Source: Alicyclobacillus fastidiosus | GTDB lineage: Bacteria; Bacillota; Bacilli; Alicyclobacillales; Alicyclobacillaceae | Reading direction: 5' to 3' | DNA: 64,000 bases | Assembly (NCBI RefSeq): GCF_026651875.1 | Contig: NZ_CP104067.1 | Coordinates: 1,674,001-1,738,000 of the forward strand | In this document: one piece after another, positions 18,665 to 27,072 of the stretch | How the letters are laid out: each line of letters starts with the position of its first letter | Position numbering within the stretch: the first letter of the stretch is position 1 | The notes under the pieces: generated by a model | The model's database searches: none | The model's input: the letters and a program-made list of their open reading frames with translations, nothing else | Told to the model about the DNA's origin: nothing | Position numbers and translations under genes: made by a program

Positions 18665-19706
18665 GAGCGTTTTGCAGAATTGCGTTTCTCTGTGAAACGA
18701 AAAAAGAAGCAATACCAGCTTGAGGGTTTTAATTTACATTTTTTGTTTGTGCTGTATAGGTTTGCACATGCCCATGTCGGTAGCAGAGAGTCAGGAATCC
18801 TGTCCGATTATGCTGTTTTCAGTGCGTTCGCTATCGCGTTCATCGCCAGCGCAGAAGCAAGTAGAACAATCGTATTGAGATACGCGTATGTGGTCACCTT
18901 CTGAATGCCACGAATGTGCACATCGTTGACTGTAAGATTTTCTTTGAGCCGAGAATTACAACGCTCCACCGACGTTCGTTCATTGTAGAGCGCTGTCCAA
19001 CCCCGCGTATTTCGGTGCGGGTTCGCGTAACGTCTGACATCTTCGGTGATGCTTGTCTTGACCACCATTCCGTAGTTGGAGTCGGAGCAAGCTGCAATTC
19101 CAAGTGGGCAATCCACTTTACCAACGGCATGCGGACAGCGGAACTTTAATCGGTCACCGTCGGCTCCCCAATACACCATGTCGTAGCCCATTGAGCAGCG
19201 AGGTGTGCCATGATTGCCTGCGCGCCATAGCCACGGGCGGCTTCATAGTTTTTCACCTGGTCATAGCCAGCGTCCATCATGACGTATCTGACCTTCCAGC
19301 CATAGTTCTCGACGACTTCTTTCATGAGTGGAATTGCCATCTCACCGTCATACACATGAGCAGGTGTTACCTCCAAGGCTACCGGTAACTCGCTGGCAGT
19401 ATCCACTGCGAGGTGAATTTTGTAACCGAACCACGTGAGCTTGTTACCAAATGTGTCGTATTTGGCACCCCAGTTGGCGTTACCGGTTTCTTGGCTACGT
19501 GATTTCGGTTGCTTCTTCTGATATGAACGAGGATGTCAAGCACCACTACAACTCCCGCTGTGCCACTGTTCTAAAACAGGGATTTCGCGTTGCTTCACAT
19601 GGAGTGGCGGCTCCGATAGGCTGATTCGCCATACGGCCCTTCCGAGGCGCTCGTCCGGCATCACGTCGGGGCCGCAGAGGCTCCATGTCAAGCAACTAAC
19701 CTCGAA

Positions 19707-19903
19707 GACTCGGCACGAAGGCAAAAACTTCTCGACGGTGAGCATTCTGATATTCGTGGGTTGATTACCACAGTTAATCTCTCCGTCTAGAGGACCTGCC
19801 ACGAACTCATGGCGTGCGTTCGGTTCGCGAGGGCAATACCTAGCACAAGAAGAAAACGTGGGTTATCCTCCTACGGTTTACACTTTTGCCTTCGAGCCCA
19901 GTC
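19707..19903 (-). ncRNA. Predicted bridge (seek) RNA of IS110 copy A
   Basis: A long stem pairs 19707-19726 with 19884-19903 (18 of 20 positions). Inside are two arms. The donor arm is GACGG/CCGTC (19734-19738 / 19783-19787) with apex GTGG/CCAC (19756-19759 / 19768-19771). The target arm is CCACG/CGTGG (19799-19803 / 19857-19861) with inner GTGC/GCAC (19814-19817 / 19843-19846). The donor internal loop contains CTGATAT (19747-19753), identical to the core plus left end of this element, and AGTTA (19772-19776), complementary to its right end plus core. The target loop contains CTCAT (19806-19810) and AGAAGAA (19848-19854), which match the two sides of its own target. Copy B shows compensatory changes. 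The boundaries and strand are inferred. Confidence 0.82.
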
Positions 19904-19957
19904 TTCCAGTTTTCTCATTCAAGGTTCCCGGTGAACGCGGAAGTATAATTCTATTGG

Positions 19958-21070
19958 TTAAGCTTTATCTTTCTGCATTTGGCGTGCGATTGCCCACATG
20001 AACCCAGCTAATTCACGAGCGACTGCAGTTATAGCTTGATTAGAAGGTTTCCCTTTACTGACAAGGCGTGTGTACTTGTTATGGAGTCGATTTTGGGCCT
20101 TCCATGATATTCGTTGGACCTCAGCCGGCTGACCCTGTTGTCGTTTTCGAATTTCTCCTTTAACCGCCGGTCGATAGCGGTAACTCCAGGCTGACTCAAC
20201 CAGTACCCGTCGTAGATGTGTGTTTCCTGTCTTTGTAATTCTTCCTTTGCGTTTCACGCTACCGCTCGAGTGTTCACTAGGCACGAGCCCTGTATAACCC
20301 ATGAACTGACGCGGATTCACAAACCGTCTAAAGTCACCGATTTCTGCTACAATCGTGACTGCAGTGGTTTCCTTTACTCCTCGAAGAGATTGCAGTGCTT
20401 GGATAAGAGGGGCATGAGAACTTGTCTCTGCAGCATGATGAATCTCGGTCTCTAGTCGTTTGATTCGTTGCTCCACCTCATCTATGGCATGGAGATACTC
20501 GCGAAAAGTCACGTCTTCGTATCGATTTTCAAATTTCAAGGTGTCTAGCCATGCCCGATATCGAGTCTTCCAGGTGGTCATTTTTTGTTTGGGCTTAATA
20601 TCGTGACGAAGCAAAAACTTAGATAGACGGTGGCGCGCACGCAATTGGTCTTCTTTTGCATCCTCTCGCGCTCGTACTAAGTCTCGAATCCCTTCATCTT
20701 CTCTTGTCGGAACGTAGACTGGTGTGAGCTCTCCAGCTCGAAACAACTGAGCTAATCTCAATGCATCTCGACGGTCTGTCTTAATTCGCTCACCTGGCCG
20801 TTTCGGAATGAGGGTGGGTGCAACGACGATGCATCTAACCCCAAGTTGGGTAAGTAAGCGTTGTAACTCATAACCCGTGGGACCAGCCTCATAACAAGCT
20901 TCGATTTCACTTGCGTTTCCGAGCTTTGAAAACAGTTTGCGTACAGCTTCCGGAGTATTGGGCACTTCTCCGTAATATCTAGCCGCCTCACGACTTCCGA
21001 CATCTGCTATGGCCACCGCAATGAAATCCTTTGACACGTCTAAGCCCACGACTTTTGTGATATCCTTCAT
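19958..21070 (-). CDS. IS110-family DEDD recombinase, copy A
   Basis: 370 residues. The N-terminal RuvC-like DEDD domain shows VVGLDVSKDF (first Asp), ACYEAGPTGYEL (Glu) and KTDRRDALRLAQLFRAG (paired Asp region near residue 98). The C-terminal domain shows LRGVKETTAVTIVAEIGDFR, then GLVPSEHSSG, with a serine expected to act as nucleophile, and TKTGNTHLRRVLVESAW. GGAG precedes the ATG at 21070. Enzymes of this family integrate a circular element without target duplication beyond a dinucleotide core, guided by an element-encoded RNA. Confidence 0.95.
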   Translation of the reverse strand: MKDITKVVGLDVSKDFIAVAIADVGSREAARYYGEVPNTPEAVRKLFSKLGNASEIEACYEAGPTGYELQRLLTQLGVRCIVVAPTLIPKRPGERIKTDRRDALRLAQLFRAGELTPVYVPTREDEGIRDLVRAREDAKEDQLRARHRLSKFLLRHDIKPKQKMTTWKTRYRAWLDTLKFENRYEDVTFREYLHAIDEVEQRIKRLETEIHHAAETSSHAPLIQALQSLRGVKETTAVTIVAEIGDFRRFVNPRQFMGYTGLVPSEHSSGSVKRKGRITKTGNTHLRRVLVESAWSYRYRPAVKGEIRKRQQGQPAEVQRISWKAQNRLHNKYTRLVSKGKPSNQAITAVARELAGFMWAIARQMQKDKA

Positions 21071-21801
21071 ATTATCGGCTCCTTCACAGTGTAGCTCTGG
21101 TCGGTCACATCTACTGGTAATTCTCTTTACTCAGCAGTATGGCCACTAACCTACGAGAATGTGACATGGAGCCGAACCTCGTTCATGATAACTCATAGGC
21201 GCCAATCGCTGTACTGTCAATCGCAAGATGAGTTCCGTCGATGATGCCGGAATCTTTGCATTGACTGACCAGGTCAATAAAGAGTTCCTTAGCAAGATCC
21301 TTATCCACTACAGCGTTGAAGACTCGACTGATTGTGGCGATTGACGGTGGGCGTTTATCCACCCGAAACCCGCATTGGTACCGGAAACGTAGGTCGCTAT
21401 CCAAACGGTTATGTAACTGGGTAAAGGTTGAAATTCCTTCAAGTGGAGCAACGAGCAATGCTCGCAAAATTGCTTCACGATTGATAGGCTTTGCACTCTG
21501 GGGTGACGAATTGCTGAACTTTACCGCGTATTGCTGAAGATCCAGGGCAGCAAAGAACAGTTCAAGCCGCTCGCTGGGTTCGATTTCTAACCATTGCTCA
21601 AAGGAAAACAGAGACTTTTGGAGAAGATACAAGTGGACTTCCCTCCTGTCGAGGTTTCTTGTTTGGTCACTTGAAATCTTCTCGATGTTGGGGTGAAGTC
21701 CTTTTTTATGTTCTGTTATCCCTTGCCCTGCAAGGGCTCAGAAATCTGCAAAACGCTGTTATGAACGAGGCCTGTCAAGCCCCGTATTTCATGGATTTAT
21801 T

Positions 21802-21986
21802 GAAGGTCAGGCGCCGAAGGCAAGTTATATCGACGGTTGGCATTCTGTTATTCGCGGATTGGCTACCGCATGTCGTACCTCCGTCAAGGGCTGCCTCTGA
21901 CTCAAAGCGTGCATTCAGATAGGCCTAGCACATAGCGTTTACGAGGGTTCCCTCTTCCGGAAACTTGCCTTCGCCGCCCGACCTTC
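21802..21986 (-). ncRNA. Predicted bridge (seek) RNA of IS110 copy B
   Basis: A 25-base stem (21802-21826 with 21962-21986) pairs at 23 positions. The donor arm is GACGG/CCGTC (21832-21836 / 21881-21885) with apex GCGG/CCGC (21854-21857 / 21866-21869), where copy A has GTGG/CCAC. The target arm is CCTC/GAGG (21894-21897 / 21943-21946) with inner GTGC/GCAC (21909-21912 / 21928-21931). The donor loop holds CTGTTAT (21845-21851), identical to the core plus left end of this element. The target loop holds CTCAA (21901-21905) and AGCGTTT (21934-21940), matching the two sides of its own insertion site. The second donor guide (TGTCGTA at 21871-21877 against AGTCATA) is imperfect. Confidence 0.82.
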
Positions 21987-22032
21987 AAATAAGTAAGCTC
22001 GTAGAATAAGTGTACCGTGATCGAATTCTTAT

Positions 22033-23166
22033 TTAAGCAATCGAATTTGTGTTTTCTTTATCCCGCATTCGTTCCGCCATGCACCCAATTGCCCAGATAA
22101 ATCCTAATAATTCTCTTGCCACTGCTGTTACAGCAACGGAGTGATTTTTGCCTCTAGAAATCAAACGAAAATATTTACGGTGCAATCTATCTTGAGCCTT
22201 CCAAGCAATTGCTTGTGTCTGAGGTGATTGCCCTTCTTGTCGTTGTTTAATTCGACCTTTTATTGCAGGTGAATAACGATAACTCCACGCGGATTCGGCT
22301 AGAATGTGGCGAACATGTGCATTCCCTGTTTTGGTTATCCCACCTTGCCAACGATTTGCACCACTAGAGTATTCTCGTGGGACTAGTCCTGCGTAAGCCA
22401 TAAGTTGCCTAGGATTCGAGAAGCGGGAAAACTGCCCAATTTCCGCAACCAATGATGTTGCGGTGACCTCAGCGACACCACGAAGTGTCTGTAAAGCTTG
22501 AATGACAGGAGCGTGGAAGCTATCTGTTGCCTGAACATGAATTTCTTGTTCTAATCGCTGAATACGTCCATCAATTTCATCCAATTGGTGTAGGTATTCT
22601 TGGAATGCCATCCTCTGAGCGCGATTCGTAAATTGTAAGGTATCCAGCCACTTGCGATGTTTCGGTGTCCAATTGCGTATACCCTTTGGTGTGCGAAGAC
22701 CCCATCGTAACAAGAATTTCAACAACCTATGTCGAGTACGCAATTGATCTTCTTTAGCGTCCTCTCTTGCACGTACTAGATCTCGAAGTCCCTCGTCATC
22801 CTCTTGCGGCACCCATACACTCGTCAATTCTCCCGCTCGTAATAACTGCGCCAGACGTAATGCGTCTCGACGATCAGTTTTTACTCGATCCCCCTGACGC
22901 ACTGGGATTAGGGAAGGGGCAACTACCATACATGACAAACCCATCTTGGTTAGTTGGCGATACAATCCATATCCTGTAGGTCCCGCTTCATAGCAAAATT
23001 CCAATTGTACGTCGTTTCCTAACTGCCTAACCAATTTACGAATTGCTTCAGGATTATTTGTAATTGTTCCAAAAAACCGCGGGGCACCACGCCCTATGTC
23101 TGCTATGCCCACCGCAATCGAATCCTTTGACACGTCTAAACCTACGAATTTTGTGCTATCCTTCAT
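22033..23166 (-). CDS. IS110-family DEDD recombinase, copy B
   Basis: About 377 residues, a clear homologue of the copy A enzyme with the same motifs: FVGLDVSKDS, EFCYEAGPTGYGL, KTDRRDALRLAQLLRAG, LRGVAEVTATSLVAEIG, GLVPREYSSG and TKTGNAHVRHILAESAW. The ATG at 23166 follows GGGAGCCGATAAT, the same leader as in copy A, and is preferred to the ORF-extending start 11 codons upstream. No lesion is visible, so it may be active. Confidence 0.95.
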   Translation of the reverse strand: MKDSTKFVGLDVSKDSIAVGIADIGRGAPRFFGTITNNPEAIRKLVRQLGNDVQLEFCYEAGPTGYGLYRQLTKMGLSCMVVAPSLIPVRQGDRVKTDRRDALRLAQLLRAGELTSVWVPQEDDEGLRDLVRAREDAKEDQLRTRHRLLKFLLRWGLRTPKGIRNWTPKHRKWLDTLQFTNRAQRMAFQEYLHQLDEIDGRIQRLEQEIHVQATDSFHAPVIQALQTLRGVAEVTATSLVAEIGQFSRFSNPRQLMAYAGLVPREYSSGANRWQGGITKTGNAHVRHILAESAWSYRYSPAIKGRIKQRQEGQSPQTQAIAWKAQDRLHRKYFRLISRGKNHSVAVTAVARELLGFIWAIGCMAERMRDKENTNSIA

Positions 23167-23276
23167 ATTATCGGCTCCCTTCGTATTGTAGCTCTGCATT
23201 GGCTATCGCTAGTAACAGTATTGCCAATGTAACCTACGTTGTTACGAAACGGGGCCGACCTCGTTCATTATGACTC

Positions 23277-23466
23277 AATTAAATGATCGGTATAAAATTT
23301 TAAAAAGCAAAACAGAAATTTTATATAACATCATGGAAGGTTTCTCCACGATTAGCCATTCAATTCGGGGACTGTTCGTTGAATGGATTGTCGTAATTCT
23401 TATTGTTTTCGAAATCGTTCTCACGCTTTTGGGGGTTATAGGGTGGCTCCCCCAAAAAGGGAGCTA
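23277..23466 (+). pseudogene. RMD1/YagE family (DUF155) protein, 3' part
   Basis: Directly after the AATT duplication the frame reads NDRYKILKSKTEILYNIMEG, then a membrane helix EWIVVILIVFEIVLTLLGVI near the C-terminus. This is the typical tail of DUF155 proteins and completes the fragment at 18003-18664. The apparent start ATG at 23270 lies in the IS end and is probably accidental. Confidence 0.88.
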
Positions 23467-24114
23467 ACTTCAATGTAAGTAAGTTCTGACGGCCAGCCTC
23501 AATGCGTTGTGTCGTGAACTCGGTTGTCAGCCAGGTGATTTGATTCAATATGTAGAGGATGAGGAAACATAAAAAGTCCCGTGCCTGCCGAGGGAGCTAA
23601 CACGGGATAACATCGGGTAAAACAAAACATAAAATTGAAATAGTTCCTCACAAGTATACGACGATCCATTGCGACATGAAGACTGTTATATATTGTTGGT
23701 GAAAAGGGAGCAAGCATCCATCCACCTGGACGTATGGACGGATACCCCGATCAAGCTCCCTATCTTATTAATAGGACCACGGATTATGTCTATATTCAGA
23801 CCATCATGCCCTGACCTGACGGTGCTGAAAACTCCCCATACAACGCACACAGCCACCCCGCGTGTGGGTGACTGTTCGCTAACACTGGATTAGAAATGGG
23901 ACCGCCAAGTATATGCCATATCTGAATATTGAAAAGTACTTTACTGTGCCTTTATGTATCGGTAAAAGTGATGTCTGCTCAGTCCAGTTATCGTGGTGGA
24001 CGAGTACCGTTGAACAGTGCCGCAAACAGTCGTTTTTGGTACTGTTCTTCTTGAACTAAATCCTCCACGAGGGAGTTCAATATCAGTTGAATCCCTCCCG
24101 GCAGAAAGCGAAAT
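23467..24114. other. Gap without recognised gene
   Basis: About 650 bases. A short hairpin CCCGTG/CACGGG lies near 23578-23606. An imperfect hairpin, GAGGGAGTTCAA with TTGAATCCCTC, near 24068-24095 could end transcription of the APC permease on the minus strand, but no T-run follows. No credible reading frame. Confidence 0.4.
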
Positions 24115-25476
24115 TCATTTAGCGATTTCCAAGATTTTCGGCTTATCTTTCAATCCCTTTGTTGAAATTGCGAGAACGATTATCCCAACGACAAACCATC
24201 CGATGCCAAAATAGAACGTCGTGTGCGAAAAATTGAGCCAAACATACAAAAGTACACTAAAACCAATCAAGGGCATGAGAAGGTGACTAAACCATTTTCC
24301 GGTACGTTTTTTGAAGAAGAAGTAAATAACGACGGTTAAATTGAGCGCCATAAATGCTGTGAGGGCACCAAAGTTGACCAGTGAGCTGAGCGTGTTAATG
24401 GATGATAAGCAGCTAACCACAATCGATACCACAGCAACTAAGAGCGTCGAGACATAAGGTGTTTTGTATTTGCCGTGTACCTTCGACAGGATGGATGGAA
24501 GCATTTTGTCGCGTCCCATACTGAAGAGAAGCCGCGAAATAGCAGCTTGTGCGGCCAACGCGTTAGCAATGCCCCATGCGATAACCGTGATGACTAAGCA
24601 CCATAACTTCAACCATGTTCCACCGACACGTTCGGCAATAAAATAGAATGCAACGTTCGGGTCAGGGAAATGGTTGAAATCTGGATACGCGACTGCGGCC
24701 AGGTACGTCATCACCATGAATAATACCGCGACGACAACGAGTGCCCACACCGTGGCACGCCCTACGGTTTTGCGACCACCCTTCGTTTCCTCAGACAACG
24801 TACTAATTCCGTCGAATCCAAGGAAACTTAACACGGCTACTGAGGTTGCTGCACCGACCATACTAAGACTGAAGCCGTGTGAACTGTAAATCGGCGCGAT
24901 GGTGAAAGACGTTCCGCCTTTGTGTGCTGCAACGTATGCGAAGGCCATAATTCCAAACAGAATGAAGGTTAAGATTTCGATAGCCAATATTATCCAGTTC
25001 GCTCTATTCGTCATCTGTACACCCAAGATATTGATGAACGTATTAATGGCGACAAACACGATAATCCAAACCCACGTTGGAACGCCCGGAACAAGCTCGG
25101 CTAACCATGAGGCCGAAACCAAGTAGAGTAAGGAAGGAATTAGAATATAGTCAAGCAAGATCATCCAACCGGCGATAAATCCGACATAAGGATTCCAGCC
25201 ACGTTGCACGTAAGAATATGCCGAGCCAGCGATGGGGAACGCCTCGGACATCCGCGAGTAACTAAAAGCTGTAAACACCATTCCGACAAGTCCAATGAAA
25301 TACGCCAATACAACCATCCCGTTCGCGGTCTGTACAACCTGGCCGTAGATACCCATCGGGGCAATGGGAACCATGAAAATAAGTCCATAAACGAGCAAAT
25401 CCCAAACAGATAGGGACCGCTTTAACTCCTGCTTGTACCCATAATTCTCTAAGTTGGATTGCGTTTGGATAGACAC
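24115..25476 (-). CDS. APC family amino acid permease
   Basis: 453 residues, about twelve membrane helices. Helix 1 reads VYGLIFMVPIAPMGIYGQVV, with the unwound substrate-binding segment of the APC fold, followed by FTAFSYSRMSEAFPIAGSAY, the APC signature. Helix 6 contains LSFLGFDGISTLSEETKGG. The GTG at 25476 follows AGGAGGAGGGG. It imports an amino acid or polyamine by proton or sodium symport in the cytoplasmic membrane. The upstream 50 bases border the IS1634 element, which may have affected its promoter. Confidence 0.92.
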   Translation of the reverse strand: MSIQTQSNLENYGYKQELKRSLSVWDLLVYGLIFMVPIAPMGIYGQVVQTANGMVVLAYFIGLVGMVFTAFSYSRMSEAFPIAGSAYSYVQRGWNPYVGFIAGWMILLDYILIPSLLYLVSASWLAELVPGVPTWVWIIVFVAINTFINILGVQMTNRANWIILAIEILTFILFGIMAFAYVAAHKGGTSFTIAPIYSSHGFSLSMVGAATSVAVLSFLGFDGISTLSEETKGGRKTVGRATVWALVVVAVLFMVMTYLAAVAYPDFNHFPDPNVAFYFIAERVGGTWLKLWCLVITVIAWGIANALAAQAAISRLLFSMGRDKMLPSILSKVHGKYKTPYVSTLLVAVVSIVVSCLSSINTLSSLVNFGALTAFMALNLTVVIYFFFKKRTGKWFSHLLMPLIGFSVLLYVWLNFSHTTFYFGIGWFVVGIIVLAISTKGLKDKPKILEIAK

Positions 25477-25561
25477 CTAGTTCCCCTCCTCCTAACAGAT
25501 GCGTTTGAATATTATAAATCTGTTTATTTAAACTCGGCTTCGACAGTCGTAGATACACGAA

Positions 25562-25596
25562 ATCCCGAAACCCGTTGGTGCTTCTAGGGTTTCGGG
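25562..25596. terminator. Hairpin at the left end of IS1634
   Basis: CCCGAAACCC and GGGTTTCGGG form a perfect 10-bp stem with a 13-base loop at about 25564-25596, just after the transposase stop on the minus strand. It is probably the element's own terminator, which would also insulate the APC gene; no strong T-run. Confidence 0.5.
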
Positions 25597-25598
25597 AC

Positions 25599-25607
25599 TG
25601 TGGATAA
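25599..25607 (-). repeat. TTATCCACA nonamer in the IS1634 left end
   Basis: The minus strand reads TTATCCACA, the DnaA-box consensus. Three more copies lie in the right end of the same element (29865-29873, 29883-29891, 29970-29978). Confidence 0.6.
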
Positions 25608-26206
25608 CTTCGTGTGGTGCCTACAGCGTATCTGTGGATATGTCCGAGAACAACGGTGGATGTTCGTAACCCAGCGCTTTCAGGATTTGTGCCTGCTCCG
25701 GGGTTACTTCTGTTCGCTGCCGGACTCTGCCGCTACCAGCTTTGTAGGTTACAAGGTGCATCTCGTTCATGACAGAACGGATCTCTCGCCATGTGTGGCT
25801 AGTTCGGTTCTCTGCCACCCGAACCAAAAGTAACGAGAGCCAGCACAGTAGTACATGTGCCCGAATCCGCTCATTCTTCCTGTGGTACATCGGGCGCAAT
25901 TCCATGGTCTGTTTCAGAGAACGGAATGCCGCCTCAACCTGCCAGAGCTGCTTGTATCCAAGGGCCACATCTTCCGCGGACAGTGTGTCGTCTGAGGTTC
26001 GGATCAGATACTTTCCGTCCAGTCGTTCCATCGCCTTAACCGCCTGGTGGTCAACTGTGAGATTGCCACGCTTGTCCGACTTCAAGTAACGCTTGAAGGT
26101 CGGGTGACTTTGCAATCGACAGTGCGCCTTGGTGTGTGCGTCGTTATCCAACTCCTTGAGTCGTGCGAGCTCTGCTTCCAGGGCCTTGAGGTGTGTTTTG
26201 TCAAGA

Positions 26207-26318
26207 AGATTTCCCTGGTTTTATCATCACTTTTTCCTTGGTGTAATCATCGATTTTTCCCTGGTGTGATCAACTAAAATCCCCTGGTATTATCACGAGA
26301 ATTCCCTGGTGTATTTCC
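26207..26318. repeat. IS21 left-end repeat cluster
   Basis: Five imperfect copies of a motif resembling TTTCCCTGGTGTAATCATC occur about every 22-24 bases between istB and the left tip. Such arrays are known transposase-binding sites in IS21 relatives. Confidence 0.75.
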
Positions 26319-26331
26319 AGTTCTGTTTGGG

Positions 26332-27072
26332 TCATTTTTGCCGCATCAATGCGTGTTTTAGTCGGTAGCTTTCTCCCTCAAACACAACAAGTTGTCCATG
26401 GTGCGCCAGACGGTCAATCATTGCAGCAGCCATCTGGTCATCCGTGAAAATACCGCCCCATTTGGAGAACTCCAGATTCGTGGTGATCACCAAACTTCGT
26501 CTCTCGTAACTAGCTGCAACCACTTGAAATAATAGCTGCGCCTCTTCACGGTCCATCGGAAGGTAACCCCACTCATCAATGACCACAAGCTGAGCCTTTT
26601 CTAGTTCCTTCATTATGCGTTCTAAAGATCCAGCGCGTTTGCTCTCGCTCAGTCGTGTCACCAGGGATGCTGCGGTGAAAAACCTCGTAACAATTCCCAT
26701 CTCACACGCTTTCGTTCCTAAGGCAATGGCAAGGTGTGTCTTACCAGTGCCGACAGGACCATACAGAACGAGGTTCTTTTTCTCCTGGACAAACTGACAC
26801 GAAGTCAGTTCATCCAGGGACAAGGTAGAGGGCAGGCGAAGTGAACTGAATTCGTACCCCTCCAGCGTTTTTCGTACAGGGAACGCAGCTCGTTGAAATA
26901 AACGAATTCTCCGCTGACGCTCGCGGTGCTCCAATTCCTCCCGGAACACCTTATGTAGAAACTCCTCCTGTCTTGGCGTAGCTTCTAAATCGCATAACCG
27001 TACCGCATTCTGACTCAGGATTAATTGTCGGCAGTATTGTGAGATTTCTAGTCGTATCTCACTGCGGTCCAT
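26332..27072 (-). CDS. istB: IS21 helper ATPase IstB
   Basis: About 246 residues of the AAA+ DnaC-like helper family. Walker A is LYGPVGTGKTHLAIALG near residue 99, Walker B is VVIDEWGYLPMD near residue 160, and sensor 1 lies in VITTNLEFSKWGGIF. The ATG at 27072 follows GGAGGTGAAGTGC and overlaps the end of istA by 14 bases. It forms ATP-dependent filaments on DNA that select targets and activate IstA. Confidence 0.95.
   Translation of the reverse strand: MDRSEIRLEISQYCRQLILSQNAVRLCDLEATPRQEEFLHKVFREELEHRERQRRIRLFQRAAFPVRKTLEGYEFSSLRLPSTLSLDELTSCQFVQEKKNLVLYGPVGTGKTHLAIALGTKACEMGIVTRFFTAASLVTRLSESKRAGSLERIMKELEKAQLVVIDEWGYLPMDREEAQLLFQVVAASYERRSLVITTNLEFSKWGGIFTDDQMAAAMIDRLAHHGQLVVFEGESYRLKHALMRQK

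Larger units (their letters stand above)
19520..21191 (-). mobile_element. IS110-family (IS1111-type) element, copy A
   Basis: Subterminal inverted repeats ATGAACGAGG (19523-19532) and CCTCGTTCAT (21178-21187-like position) lie a few bases inside the ends. The element is flanked by the dinucleotide CT on both sides (19518-19519 and 21192-21193); removing it with one CT restores the transposase reading frame ...AYEKKQPK.... It is 1672 bp: recombinase gene on the minus strand and a long non-coding stretch downstream of it. This layout is that of the IS1111 subgroup. It has about 139 bases near its left end that copy B lacks. Confidence 0.92.
18808..21632 (-). pseudogene. Transposase of the IS5/IS1182-like element, broken twice
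   Basis: The N-terminal part (21192-21632, TTG start after AGGAGGG) carries ISTFTQLHNRLDSDLRFRYQ and the first Asp block THLAIDSTAIGAYE. The IS110 element at 19520-21191 interrupts exactly here. Beyond it the frame resumes at 19519 with KKQPKSRSQE and reads YVMMDAGYDQVKNYEAARGY (second Asp). A frameshifting deletion near 19190 precedes the last part, which has ERTSVERCNSRLKENL (catalytic Glu) and ends at 18808. It is a dead gene. Confidence 0.85.
21758..23273 (-). mobile_element. IS110-family (IS1111-type) element, copy B
   Basis: 1516 bp flanked by CT (21756-21757 and 23274-23275). Subterminal repeats are ATGAACGAGG at 21761-21770 and CCTCGTTCAT near the right end at 23259-23268. It was inserted into the last bases of the right terminal repeat of the IS5/IS1182-like element: removal with one CT restores ACGCTCAATT. 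It has the same organisation as copy A but a clearly diverged sequence, so the two are distinct relatives and not duplicates. Confidence 0.92.
18665..23276 (-). mobile_element. IS5/IS1182-like element, interrupted by two IS110 elements
   Basis: The left end GAGCGTTTTGCAG (18665) has its complement CTGCAAAACGCT at 21746-21757, and the final C is at 23276 beyond the second IS110 element. The target duplication AATT is at 18661-18664 and 23277-23280. Removing the two IS110 insertions with their duplicated CT leaves about 1420 bp. The insertion interrupted the DUF155 gene. Confidence 0.88.

Noticed and set aside
23577-23606. Terminator at CCCGTG/CACGGG
   Set aside because: The stem is only six bases with no T-run, so it does not stand out from background.
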